A stretch of 64,000 nucleotides of DNA from Liolophura sinensis (taxonomy: Eukaryota; Mollusca; Polyplacophora; Chitonida; Chitonidae): NCBI RefSeq assembly GCF_032854445.1, contig NC_088307.1, positions 11,670,017 to 11,734,016 of the forward strand, written 5' to 3'. Of the stretch, positions 34,066 to 44,551 are shown piece after piece; the stretch's first letter is position 1, and every line of letters begins with the position of its first letter. The notes under the pieces are model-generated. The model saw nothing but the letters and a program-made list of their open reading frames with translations. It made no database searches and was not told where the DNA came from. Made by a program: the position numbers and the translations under genes.

Positions 34066-34690
34066 CTGAAAGATGTATACATCCAGCACGTGTATGTCTT
34101 CAATCCGCCTTTCATCAAACTTGACCTTGAGACAGCCGTGCACACAGCTATAGAAGCTTTCCCAGGCATAACAATTAAGGGCGGTTTTTTCCCCCATTAT
34201 ACCCAATGCATCTGGAGGCGAGTACAACACTTAGGTTTGGCCAGTCTGTACCAGACGGATGACGACCTGCACCAATTTGTAAGACGAGCGGCAGTTTTAC
34301 CATTACTGTCCAGAGACCTAGTTAAAGATTTGTGTCTTCGAGCTCTGGTAGATTCTGCAAACACTGCCCCAGCTCGACTCTTTCCAGACTATGTCAATAA
34401 AACTTGGATAGTGGATCAAGAGACATGGAACCACTATGACACAAACGGACCAAGCACTACAACCCATTTGGAAGACTGGCATCGAAAGCTAAATCCCTTG
34501 GTGAAGAAAGGCCATCCGAACATTTTTGAGTTCACCGCCATGATCAAGACCGAACAAGCCGTAAATGAGGTGAATATTTTTGCAGCTTGAAGGTGGGGAA
34601 TCCCCTCCAATTAAGATACACAAACATAGAAAACTGGATGCCAGACAAACAGACCTTAAAATGAAATTTGAGAGTTACTTTTATGAGTAG
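34066..34690 (+). pseudogene. MULE-type transposase, 3' part
   Basis: The frame resumes in register after the second CTGA. It shows KLDLETAVHTAIEAFPGI and CIWRRVQHLGL, the second acidic residue and the W/H-rich end of the MULE transposase domain, then a C-terminal region to about 34570. There an extra T in ATTTTTGCAGC shifts the frame: the next phase continues as LEGGESPPIKIHKHRKLDAR to a TAG at 34688-34690. The gene is thus dead through both the Ty3 insertion and this indel. Confidence 0.75.
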
Positions 34691-34793
34691 AGGAAACAAA
34701 AGTACTTGAGGTAAACCACCGGCAGTTGGCCAACGACTAACAAACTTTCCAACGTTTGGCATTCAGATATACACATACTTCAACGACCGCCCA

Positions 34794-35130
34794 CCGGCCC
34801 AGATAGAACAGTTGGTAGAGTTTTCGCTTAGGGGAGGTGGTAGATCCTAAGGCCTTAAAAGAGGAAGTTGTAACTTCCTCGCTTGACGTTTAGCATGGAG
34901 ACTGGCTGACCCAAATCAGTATAATGGCTTGTGTGGGGCGCCTTACCTGCCTTCGGTAAGGCGTCTCAGTGAAGCAGCACTAAATAAAAGAGCGGTGGAA
35001 ATCCGTCCTGCAAAAAGGAGGCACATTACATGCACTCTAAGGATTCTTTCATTGTCATATGACTAAACAATTGTTAAGTACGACGTTAAACCCCAATCAC
35101 GCACTCACTGAATCACTCAGTTACTCACTC
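34794..35130 (+). mobile_element. SINE-B, full length
   Basis: Head with AACAGTTGGTAGAGTTTTCG, the paired GAGGAAGTTGTAACTTCCTC hairpin, CCTTCGGTAAGGCG, AGAGCGGTGGAAATCCGTCC and 3' TACGACGTTAAACCCCAATC with (ACTC)n. Confidence 0.85.
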
Positions 35131-35315
35131 ACTAAACAACAGCCCCAAAAAACCGGGGGAAATCCATGAAATCGGGAGAAGTTTCAAATTCCCAGCCCAC
35201 AGGATTGAAGCGCAGTCTTCCTTAGTGATAATAGTACACATGTGGGCGCAGATAGCAGCCTCTTCACACATTAGTTAATATAGTTTTACATTTGAGGGCT
35301 TGGAGTGCATGATGT

Positions 35316-35576
35316 AATGTGCCTCCTTGTTGCAGGACGGATTTCCACTGTTCTTTTATCTTGTGCTGCTTCACTAAGACGGCTTACCGAAGGCACGTAA
35401 GTCCGCCTCACGAACCATTATACTGACACAAATCAACCAGTTCTTGCGGTATCCCCTTCATGCTGAACACCAAGCAAGGAAGTTACAACTCCCTCTTTTA
35501 ATGTCTCAGGTGTGAACCGACCCACGATTGACCCTGGATCTACCGTCTGCTGAAGCGGACGCTCTATTGAGGGTTT
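35316..35576 (-). mobile_element. SINE-B, 3'-truncated
   Basis: Body and tRNA-like head on the minus strand (ATTTCCACTGTTCTTTT at 35341, CTGAAGCGGACGCTCTAT at 35551). Confidence 0.8.
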
Positions 35577-35651
35577 GGATATATCCGACGTGTACATGTA
35601 TATATATTCGCCAGTGTGATCCCCATGTCCTAATAAATCACTGTACCCAAG

Positions 35652-35850
35652 ATTATTTATTGATGTGATTGGTGTATAACTATATCTCACTTACACGATG
35701 GCGGCACACGATTAGTTCTGCGACGTAAAACACTAAGGACGTACAGTACGTGCGAATGTCTGACTGCAATCTGCGGATAGTCGTGGGTTTCCGCCGGTCT
35801 TTACCTTCTCACCATAATGCTGGCCACCCTAGTAAAAGTGAAATATTACC
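35652..35850. mobile_element. Two SINE-A fragments, head to head
   Basis: A minus-strand 3' fragment (TGTGATTGGTGTATAAC, CACTTACACGATGGCGGC) at 35652-35712 and a plus-strand core with CTGCGGATAGTCGTGGGTTT at 35755-35850. A T/G-rich run (35862-35880) follows. Confidence 0.65.
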
Positions 35851-35927
35851 TTTGGTGTGTGTGTGTGTGGGGGGGGGGGGAGTAAAATATGTGATTAACA
35901 CATCTATTCTGTGGGAAAAGAACTTAC

Positions 35928-36006
35928 CTTGACTAATGGCAGTTTTGGCAAGTATACATGCACACGTCAAAGCGAGTAACTCGCCCAAAGTTACATGGAC
36001 CGTCAT
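35928..36006 (-). CDS. Probable receptor first exon: signal peptide
   Basis: ATG at 36006-36004 opens 26 codons, MTVHVTLGELLALTCACILA then KTAISQ, and ends with one base before GTAAGTTC (phase 1). It has a short n-region, a hydrophobic core LLALTCACILA and a small-residue c-region, as in signal peptides. The phase-1 donor fits all the phase-1 module exons on the same strand downstream. This ATG was chosen over the in-frame one at 36168 because the latter would bury the hydrophobic core and lies upstream of a TATA-like element. The link to the receptor is inference: the next exon candidate is 8.6 kb away, across the nested transposons. Confidence 0.55.
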
Positions 36007-36068
36007 CTTCACACGCTTACACCGTTCTGTGTGTAGACCACATTGCTTATAGTCAAAATGTACAGATG

Positions 36069-36084
36069 TATATAAATATATATA
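36069..36084 (-). promoter_or_regulatory. TATA-like element upstream of the signal-peptide exon
   Basis: TATATATTTATATA on the minus strand, 63-78 bp upstream of the ATG. AT-rich background lowers the weight. Confidence 0.35.
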
Positions 36085-36737
36085 GTATTCTACCAACAAA
36101 ATCAGGTCGAGAATATGTCTTCCTGCTCTAAATTTAAATGTGCTGTGTATGCGTGCGGCCAAGCGCATGGGACTTCAACAAAAAGTTCCCGCCGAAAGAG
36201 AGTAATCCATTACATAATAAAGAATACATTGGAATATTTGCACACGTATATGCTATTGAGCAAATCACATTTTCAAATATACTTCACAGCTTTTGACTGA
36301 GGTTTTATTAATTATTTACTCTTCTTTGTAGTTACTTTCACATAGTACGTGTCCAATACGTTAGGTTACCATAGTAATTCGTGCATTTATTTCTATGTGT
36401 GTCTCCTGCCGTAATTGATGCAGGTTGCAACACCCCGTGACGTCACTTCACGCATTGCTATTGTGGAATTTTGGGTAACGATCTGATATATTACTAAAGA
36501 CCACATGCCCATGTCGATAAATGGAGCAAAAAATTTATTTCATCGTGGGTTTGGGGATATTTCCTCCCAAATCCCCGGTTTAGCCGCTTTAATTGTGACT
36601 GTTGATGGGCAGATCGTTGACAAGAGATAAATATCAGACAAGATTGAACAGGGTCTAAAATATGAGCCTATACCCACAAAAAGAGAAAATGCTTTTTAGA
36701 TGAGATATAAAGACATTATTTTTTTACGAATTTCCCA
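36085..36737. other. No gene seen
   Basis: Upstream flank of the receptor first exon; no recognisable feature. Confidence 0.5.
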
Positions 36738-36850
36738 CGTACCACCGGAGAGGAAGCCAGCATGAGCTGGACTTGAGCTCGCATCAACACGGATTGGTGA
36801 AAGTCTCGGAGGTCACTTTGCTGCGTCAGTCCCGTGTCCATGTTAGTACA
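36738..36850 (-). mobile_element. SINE-A, head half
   Basis: CCGGAGAGGAAGCCAGCATG, GAGCTGGACTTGAG and ACGGATTGGTGAAAG on the minus-strand family orientation; 3' half absent. Confidence 0.7.
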
Positions 36851-37743
36851 GTCCAGTTATTATCTAAGACAACGCTGTGATTGATCCTGTGGGCATTCTA
36901 GTTTCCTTAATTAATAATATTGACCACCAAATTGTGCGTTAAATATTCTTAAATGTGGCGTTAAACAACAATGGGAGTGTTTCGCCTTAGAACTCTTTTA
37001 TCGCTAAGGTTAAAAAAGTTCGACTGTACCATGTGACTTGTCAAAAATGCTAAAGAAAAGACCTGTAAGAATAGAAGTAGGCATCACTAAATAGACCACT
37101 TCAAACTATGCATAAATATACTTTCATTTACTTCTTTTTTGAGATTTTTTGTGAAAAGACTTCAAGGCGTTCAAACATTTGAATTCCAAGTGGGCTTTAT
37201 GAACCATACTATGAGAGTAAAGGTAATCATTGAATGCGGAAATAACTTTTTTCCCCGTGAGTAAAAGATTACTGAAAGATTGTTTCCAAAACCCCTACCT
37301 TCTGGTGAACATCAGGAAGAAAGATGATGTGACATCAGAGTTTCTGGATACCGTCAGTATGGCTCCAAAAACTCACCATAATTTTATTTGAATACCTATC
37401 AACATTCTTGAGTAAGTCTATATAATTAATTGAAAGCATTTTAATGCATAGTTTATAGGTGTCTTTACTTCATAGTTTAGCTTTCCTTTGCTTTAAGCAA
37501 CTGTTATTGATCACATTTACTGCAACATGGACGTCTGACAAAGGTTTCACAAAAAAAGTTATTTAGAATAGATAAAAGATGGAGAAGATTGAAGAGCCTA
37601 GCGTTTGGAAACTTGGGAGGTTCCTGAGAAAAGAGATGTGTATCTCTGGAACACGATGAGATAAGTGACCGGTAAATAATGTCAGTAAAGGTTGTGTAAG
37701 ACTTTTCCCAATTCACATGACACAGTCGCACTGTTTTTACGTC
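36851..37743. other. No gene seen
   Basis: AT-rich; includes a SINE-A-like 3' scrap near 36945-36970 (CTTAAATGTGGCGTTAAACA). Confidence 0.5.
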
Positions 37744-38072
37744 AGTATCCTAATGGTTAGATCGTCCAACTCGAAGTCAGGAGACCCCAGCATCAAACCC
37801 GGGACAGATCATACCAAAGACTTTGAAATGATACTTGTTCCTACCTTGTTTGGCGTTCAGTCTTCAGAGGTTAGAACAAGAAAATATGACTGGTTGGCCC
37901 GCTGTCGGTATAATGTGAATAGGTGCGGTGTCAGGTCTGGTGTCTTTAGCATGATTCTTCAGTGGCGGCAGCACATTAGCGGCACGGACTCCCAAGAAGA
38001 TACAATATATGTACACAAACATAATGACTCCTCGTCGTCATATGATTGAAATAAATGTTAAATGACAATTTT
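37744..38072 (+). mobile_element. SINE-C, full length
   Basis: Head CTAATGGTTAGATCGTCC, ATCAAACCCGGGACAGATC, body CATACCAAAGACTTTGAAAT, and 3' TCGTCGTCATATGATTGAA. Confidence 0.82.
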
Positions 38073-38267
38073 TATCCAGATTTGCTCAACAAGAGAGTGT
38101 TTAGTATTGGCGAAGTAGTCACTATTGAGTTCGCAAAATGTGAAGTAGAATCTACTGTATTTCCAACTGTGAACTCATAAGTAAATTGGTATAAAGTATA
38201 CAGTATTGACCCATGGATAAGGCAACTGTCACCTATTAATAACCAAATCACAGCTATATGAAGTAAT

Positions 38268-39245
38268 GACTGTTTTTAGTATATGTACTGAATTTCAAGC
38301 AGTGAACGATATATTACTATTGAATTGGCATTATTTGAAGTGAGAATTATTTAATAAGCAATCTTTAGTAAATTCACTTTTACAAAATAGTGAATGGTAC
38401 TTTCTACTGTAAAGTATACAATACTGAATTGAGAATCTGTTAAGAATCAGGGACTAATTCCTCAAACAAAATTCTGACTTATGTCAAAATTTAAAACCTT
38501 GCCACAGTGCTTAGTATTTGGTAAATGGAGCTTGATTTTTTGACACATTTGTATTAAGATAACATAGGTGAGGTGGTGAAAGTTTTCATCAACAAGACCC
38601 AAAAATAAACTCTAAAATCGTATTTTAAGTTTTGATTTAAGCCAAATGTCAATATTAGCTTTGTGGAATCGTTCCCAGTTCTTGCTTTAACATCAAAAAA
38701 TTATTGAACTGTTGAATTAACAACGCATGAAATATGAAATAATCAAATTGATTATTAACAGTGAAATACCAGGACTTCCTTCACAGATAAAAGTGATATT
38801 TCACTCAGAAAACACTTTGCTATGACATTTTAATGTCACACACGCCAAGACATCAAAAATGAAACATTTTGTTTTCTGACGACGTTATAATGCAAGATTA
38901 ATCAACTTTAAAGTTCATACGTCACATAACGAATCACAAGGTCACACAAGGTCACACAAGACGTCATGTACGACGACACGCTATATACACAAGTCTGTGA
39001 CGACCTACAGCTGAAAACATTGTTAGAACTTGTTCAAATTCAAGAAATTACGATATTATCAACATATAAATAATAAATAGAATATTTCACAGGGAAGGAT
39101 GAATATCATAAGTATTTTCTCATGAAAGGTTATCCTTTCCCCATTTCACTCACAATATTATTATGCTATTTATCCTTCACCGTAAAACATCCTCTATCCA
39201 CATCAGTCTGTGACAGTACAGCTGACTAAATTACATTGAAATGAA
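38268..39245. repeat. Dispersed repeat, copy 2 (copy 1 at 15.0-15.6 kb)
   Basis: Same block order as 14970-15605 plus two extra segments at about 38545-38755 and 38790-39000. The second extra segment contains a small direct repeat AAGGTCACACAAGGTCACAC. Confidence 0.8.
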
Positions 39246-39722
39246 TCTGACTTTGAACAGGAAGAAAACAAACTATAGAGCGATCTAACAGGAAGAATTA
39301 TTGTCCTGGGTACAGGTAAGAACATTGGTAGGTTTATTGCAAAAACATTGCTGGAATATTGCCAAGGTGTAAGAAATAATGATATGTGTAAGAACTGCGT
39401 GATATTATTGTAGCTATAGCATTCATAATTCACTTTGAGTCTTTGTATGGGTTCGTTGGGCGTGTACAGATTACGTGTGGAACTGTGCCAAATATTCAGT
39501 TCATAACCTAGTTTATTCTCCCGGGTAACGTAGAGCAATGTTTGAAATAATCGCCAGGCCTGATGTGACATAATACTTCTTTTATAGTGCTTGACACCTT
39601 GCATCTTCTGTGTAGTAGCCTAAATCGTGTTTAGGCTTCAATCTCTCCTTACCTGTAGCGGCCAATTTAGTCGTTTACAGTGAACGAGCACAAGTAAAGA
39701 TTTGTTGTCAGTTCAACTCATT
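39246..39722. other. No gene seen
   Basis: A 133-residue minus-strand open frame (39203-39604) has no recognisable motif and overlaps the dispersed repeat; treated as chance. Confidence 0.5.
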
Positions 39723-39832
39723 TTATTTATTTATTTATTTGATTGGTGTTTTATGCCCTACTCAAGAATATTTCACCTATACGACGACGGCCAGCATTAT
39801 GGTGAGAGGAAACCGGGAAGAGCTCGGAGTCA
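39723..39832 (-). mobile_element. SINE-A, 3' part
   Basis: (TTTA)n, GATTGGTGTTTTATGCCCTA and CGGCCAGCATTATGGTGAGA. Confidence 0.85.
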
Positions 39833-40539
39833 ACTCATTTTAAGATTACTTGATGTTTTAGTGTTACGAAAGCAGCAACAGTGAGCACAGATAACTATGA
39901 GGCCTGTCTACATTGATGAAAATACTTTAATACTACAACAAATATAACACTCTACAACTCTACAACAAAAACAACACCTTACATATTTCAACAATTGCAC
40001 CATGCCGTGGTCACCCAGACGCTATGAATTACAGAGTACTTAGCCGAAGAGCTAAAGCCCTAGTTTCAGAAAGTTCCGTAAGTGATGTTCTGGAGATCCT
40101 ATTTCCGGGCACGAAAGTCCTCCGGATAATGGATCAGATATGATGGCAGAGGTGGGATTGTGGAAGTAATCCAGATAATGGGTCATATTAATCCAGATAA
40201 TGGGTCATATGGCCCAGACAGTCAATTATGAGAATCATGGTACATACACCGATCTCAAGATGAGCAGCTTTTAGTGTACACTCCACGTAATCGACAGAAA
40301 GACCAATGCGGTATCCTGTGCACACAAGTTCACAGTACCTTTGGTAAACGAAGCGATGGTCAGCTTCTCCTCATGGTCACTATCTGGTGGCCTCTCTAAC
40401 TCTGCCCACTGTCAGTATGCTGGGTCACGGCAAGGTCAAGCCTAAGATTAACCAATCATTGTTCGGATAACCTGCCTTGCGAGACCACGTGAAGGATTAC
40501 CCCCGTTGGATCAACTGTACAAATACATGCAGTCCTTGG
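39833..40539. other. No gene seen
   Basis: Contains a short tandem CCAGATAATGGGTCATAT (two to three copies near 40170-40215). Confidence 0.55.
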
Positions 40540-41456
40540 ATCGCCCCATAGTGTGAGGCTGCATGAAGCCTTGTGAATCCCTTCGGTCGACGCGTGGTGT
40601 AAGGCTGCGTGAAGCCTTGTGAATCCCTTCAGTCGACCCGTGGTGTAAGGCTGCATGAAGCCTTGTGAATCCCTTCAGTCGACCCGTGGTGTAAGGCTGC
40701 GTGAAGCCTTGTGAATCCCTTCGGTCGCCCCGTGGTGTGAGGCTGCATGAAGCCTTGTGAATCCCTTCGGTCGACCCGTGGTGTAAGGCTGCGTGAAGCC
40801 TTGTGAATCCCTTCGGTCGACCCGTGGTGTGAGGCTGCATGAAGCCTTGTGAATCCCTTCGGTCGACCCGTGGTGTAAGGCTGCATGAAGCCTTGTGAAT
40901 CCCTTCAGTCGCCCCGTGGTGTGAGGCTGCATGAAGCCTTGTGAATCCCTTCAGTCGACCCGTGGTGTAAGGCTGCATGAAGCCCTGTGAATCCCTTCGG
41001 TCGACCCGTGGTGTAAGGCTGCATGAAGCCTTGTGAATCTCTTCGGTCGCCCCGTGGTGTGAGGCTGCATGAAGCCTTGTGAATCCCTTCGGTCGACCCG
41101 TGGTGTAAGGCTGCATGAAGCCTTGTGAATCCCTTCGGTCGACCCGTGGTGTAAGGCTGCGTGAAGCCTTGTGAATCCCTTCGGTCGACCCGTGGTGTGA
41201 GGCTGCATGAAGCCTTGTGAATCCCTTCGGTCGACCCGTGGTGTAAGGCTGCATGAAGCCTTGTGAATCCCTTCGGTCGAGCCGTGGTGTAAGGCTGCAT
41301 GAAGCCTTGTGAATGCCTTCGGTCGACCCGTGGTGTGAGGCTGCATGAAGCCTTGTGAATCCCTTCGGTCGACCCGTGGTGTGGGCTGCATGAAGCCTTG
41401 TGAATCCCTTCAGTCGACCCGTGGTGTAAGGCTGCGTGAAGCCTTCTGATATGCAG
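40540..41456. repeat. 46-bp minisatellite, about 20 units
   Basis: The unit runs AAGGCTGCATGAAGCCTTGT then GAATCCCTTCGGTCGACCCG then TGGTGT. Each unit holds an inverted repeat (AGGCT…AGCCT) and the palindrome GGTCGACC. 46 bp is not a multiple of three, so all three minus-strand frames are open over long stretches, giving repetitive peptides that are not evidence for a protein. Variants at a few sites (GTCGACC or GTCGCCC, GCATG or GCGTG) mix along the array. Confidence 0.95.
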
Positions 41457-42465
41457 GCTGGTTTATAGACTACTACGTACCTATAAATAAACACGTACAT
41501 ATAATACATATAATAAATATTCCCTCAACTGTCACGTTTAGCATGTTGTGATATGTTGTCAAATGTTCCAGTTGAATAACTGACCATAACGTTTTACTTT
41601 ATTAAGGATAATTGTTAATTATCAAGGAAAGTATAGCGGACTATTTTATGTGATATTTCCCTACGCTCCCAGCTTTGTGCTTGGAGTCGGGCATAGCGGG
41701 ACTTTTAATTGCTTTTACGTCTCTATCCCAAAGTAAATATGAACTGCTTTAATGGAATTTTACCGCGTTAGGATTAATGTTATCCAGATAATATTTGTAA
41801 TGTGAATTTAACTGCTTGGTCATACTGATCGAAATAATTTTTATTTCGATCTGCCCTTGACACTGTTGTGATGTTAAACATATCCATATCCCTGGTTGTT
41901 TGATTCCTGGAGAGCTTTTTGTCAGTTTTTCTTTTTCGGTGGAAATAGCTTGTACTCTTTAAATTTCAAGAGAAACGCTCTCGAGTAAGCACAAAAGTTC
42001 CTGTTAACTATATTTCCATTGGTATGGTTTCCTGCATTTTTTCAGAGCGATTTGTTCTCCAAATCTGGCGGATCGGAAAAGCTTTTATGTGATTGGTTAA
42101 CATAGGTCACATGGTCACTAGCCTGTTGGGTATAAATAAAGAAGCTTTCAAAGCATTTGCAGATGGTGGCGTGCATCATCTCTTTTCAAGGCTTGGAAAA
42201 AGCCAAATTTGTATTTTCACGTTCACGCATTGGCAGATAACACACGGCATCTTAAACTGTAAACACTTTACTACATAATAATTAGTACACCCCGTAGTGA
42301 ACACCACTGTATTGAGTGTTAAATTAAAGTAGATCTTGGACATTTTATGTCGGTAAAATACCGTAGTTTGATATGGGGAATAAGGTTAATGAGACTTGTG
42401 CCCTCTCCCACTACGTTCAATACTACGCTTAATGCATCAGAACACATTATATATTAAGGTATTTG
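41457..42465. other. No gene seen
   Basis: No exon-like segment or repeat identified. Confidence 0.55.
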
Positions 42466-42618
42466 CGTGGGAAGGTCTGCCAGCAACCTGCGGATGGTCG
42501 TGGGTTTCCTCCAGGCACTGCCCGGTTTCCACCCATCATAATGCTGGCCGCCGTGGTATAAGCGAAATATTCTTAAGTACGACGTAAAACACCAATCAAA
42601 TAAATAAATAAATAAATA
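42466..42618 (+). mobile_element. SINE-A, 3' two thirds
   Basis: GGGAAGGTCTGCCAGCAACC, CTGCGGATGGTCGTGGG, GTACGACGTAAAACACCAAT and (AAAT)n. Confidence 0.88.
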
Positions 42619-42807
42619 GAATTTTTACCAGTGTTTTTTTTACCAGGTATTTGTACCAGTGAAATTGTGAGATATTACAAATCCTCTTGGGTCTTCAGTG
42701 TTTATATCAGAATAAAGAGGTATGCGTTACAGCTGGTAATCTGTTTTCTTGAGAAGGACCCCTAGTGGCCAGTGGCCGTGATCAATAATCCCTTCGATTA
42801 AATTAAT

Positions 42808-42932
42808 GGTGAACGCCAAGCCAGGAAGCTACAACTTCCTCTATCAAGGTCTCTGGTATGACCCGACACAGAATTGACCCTGGATCTAGCGCTTCCGAAG
42901 CGGACGCTCTACCAACTGAGCCACCGGGGCCG
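42808..42932 (-). mobile_element. SINE-B head fragment
   Basis: Reverse complement of the SINE-B 5' part with a well kept tRNA-like head (GGCTCAGTTGGTAGAGCG). It has no plausible acceptor stem for a working tRNA. Confidence 0.75.
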
Positions 42933-43609
42933 GAAATATATACTGAAGACACCTGTACTAAATAAATACCTTTATACCGCGATCATGAGCGTTTATACAG
43001 AATGAACTGGCGTAACTCTGGACTTTATTTTGTGAAATGGCTTATTACATTTTACTTGGTTTGTGCTAAAAGTTGTAGTTATAGGTTATTCGATTTGCAG
43101 ATGTGCGAAGGAGCTTGCAAGCCTAATCATTATCCAGCAAACATCGACAAGGGTTCAACAAGGGTGCACAGTTCAGTCGCCGGAAATGAAAGTTTGACAG
43201 AAAACTTAATGATTCTAGAACTCACTCCGTCACATCACAAATGGCTTTAGAGAAAGAAATAAAAGGTAACATCGTCGCGAGAAAGAGTGGTGACATCGGG
43301 CTAGTGACTTCCACACATATGCCAGAAGAAATAGGTCTTCAATCATCCATGAGTTTTAGTTCATGTTAATGCTGGTGACCTGTTGAGCAAGTTACACGAA
43401 TGGTCCAGTGCGTACATACATGTTTGTGCGGACTGGACATACAAGTTATGCTGAAGTGAACCTGAAATGTTCCTTGGTGAACATTGGACTGGGACAAAGG
43501 AAAAAGCTGCTCAAAGCGGAAAATGTCGAAACAAACTGAAAGCAATGACCTCGTCCACAAAAAGGAAGCAAAACAGAAAAGGCACTGAATTTTGAAGTCT
43601 TTATTTTAG
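42933..43609. other. No gene seen
   Basis: An 82-residue plus-strand frame at 43002-43250 has no recognisable motif. Parts may be decayed exons of the ABCA pseudogene, but I cannot support that. Confidence 0.45.
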
Positions 43610-43725
43610 GGTGGGCGAAGACGATCCTTCAGCTGGGTTAAAGGTGCACGCCAATGGATTGTCTTTGCTGCGATCCACTACTGAAATGCCTAATGGTATT
43701 TCCAACCAATCGAAAGAGTTTCTAG
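43610..43725 (+). pseudogene. Possible ABCA linker exon
   Basis: Bounded by CTTTATTTTAG and GTAAGC; an open frame (VGEDDPSAGLKVHANGL, then EMPNGISNQSKEFL) runs throughout its 116 nt. The polar, low-complexity character fits the linker before the second membrane domain of ABCA transporters, and it precedes the next recognisable exon by about 0.8 kb. No motif proves the assignment. Confidence 0.4.
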
Positions 43726-43912
43726 GTAAGCTATTTCTTACCTCAGTCGTAAAGAAAGCTCTTAGCATTAGGAGATTTACTAATCATTGAAAGGAAGTCT
43801 TTGCCTCATCGCATTATTAATTCAGTGTAAAACATATTTTTAGGTTGTATGGTCTACTTGGTTGTTGGAGATTGTGTGATATCATTTAGGATCATTGACC
43901 AATGATCTGTTC

Positions 43913-44046
43913 ATTTATTTGACTAATGAATATACTCATGAATATTTCACTGATACGACGGCGGCCAGCATTGTGGTAGGAAGAAACCGGACAGAGAAAG
44001 GAAAGGGGGGCATGACCATTCGCAGGTTGCTGACAGACGATCTCAT
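43913..44046 (-). mobile_element. SINE-A, partial
   Basis: CACTGATACGACGGCGGCCA, AGAAACCGGACAGAG and CATTCGCAGGTTGCTGA. Confidence 0.75.
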
Positions 44047-44047
44047 G

Positions 44048-44403
44048 TAAGCCAGGGGCCAGGATAAGACGAAGAACCTAGACATGTGTATAAGTGTTTT
44101 AATCGTGGTGTCTGGTGTTCAACGAGAATCGGCTTCCTCTCGTCCGTACGTGGGAAGATCTGCCAGCAACATGCGGATGGTTGTGGGTTTCCCTCGAACT
44201 CTACCCGGTTTCCTCCCACCAAAATGGTGGCTGCCGTCGTATAAGGGAAATATTCTTGAGTACGGCGTAAAACACCAATCAAAAAAAAAATAATAAAAAA
44301 ATTAATAAGAATCAAATAGGTATACCATATTGTACATTCTTTTCCTGACAGGATATAACATGAACCAAGATAAAACAAAGAACCTGTGCATGTATGTAAG
44401 TGA
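44048..44403 (+). repeat. Two extra partial copies of the ABCA exon start
   Basis: Segments at 44048-44093 and 44345-44403 match the start of the exon at 44552 (ATGAACCAGGATAAGAGGAA): GGGCCAGGATAAGACGAAG and ATGAACCAAGATAAAACAAA. Each is followed by GAACCT and ATGT(A)TAAGTG, which the exon itself lacks. The second also keeps the acceptor (TTCTTTTCCTGACAG). Confidence 0.65.
44128..44310 (+). mobile_element. SINE-A, 3' two thirds
   Basis: CCGTACGTGGGAAGATCTGC, CATGCGGATGGTTGTGGG and GAGTACGGCGTAAAACACC. A further scrap of the 3' end lies at 44399-44455. Confidence 0.85.
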
Positions 44404-44551
44404 AATAATGTTTATTACGGCGTAAAACACCAAACAAATAAATACATAAATGAAGAAATAAATTAAAAAAAATAAATCAAAAAATAAATCAAAAAATATA
44501 TAAACACATAACAAATAAATACAGCATGCGGTATGTTCTTTTCCTTACAAG

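Noticed and set aside
34572-34588. GTGAATATTTTTGCAG as a 16-nt intron in the MULE
   Set aside because: Far too short to splice; a one-base T-run indel explains the frame change better.
39203-39604. 133-residue minus-strand frame
   Set aside because: No domain, signal or splice context; partly inside a dispersed repeat.
40456-41509. A 332-residue minus-strand frame with IHKASCSLTPR-type repeats, and overlapping frames
   Set aside because: Product of the 46-bp minisatellite, which keeps all three frames open; no start context, domain or splice support.
42880-42932. tRNA gene with GGCTCAGTTGGTAGAGCG, and similar heads at 53290, 56990 and 62690
   Set aside because: All are heads of SINE copies; no complete cloverleaf.
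43002-43250. 82-residue plus-strand frame with a hydrophobic start
   Set aside because: Could be taken as a small secreted protein, but nothing beyond the open frame supports it.
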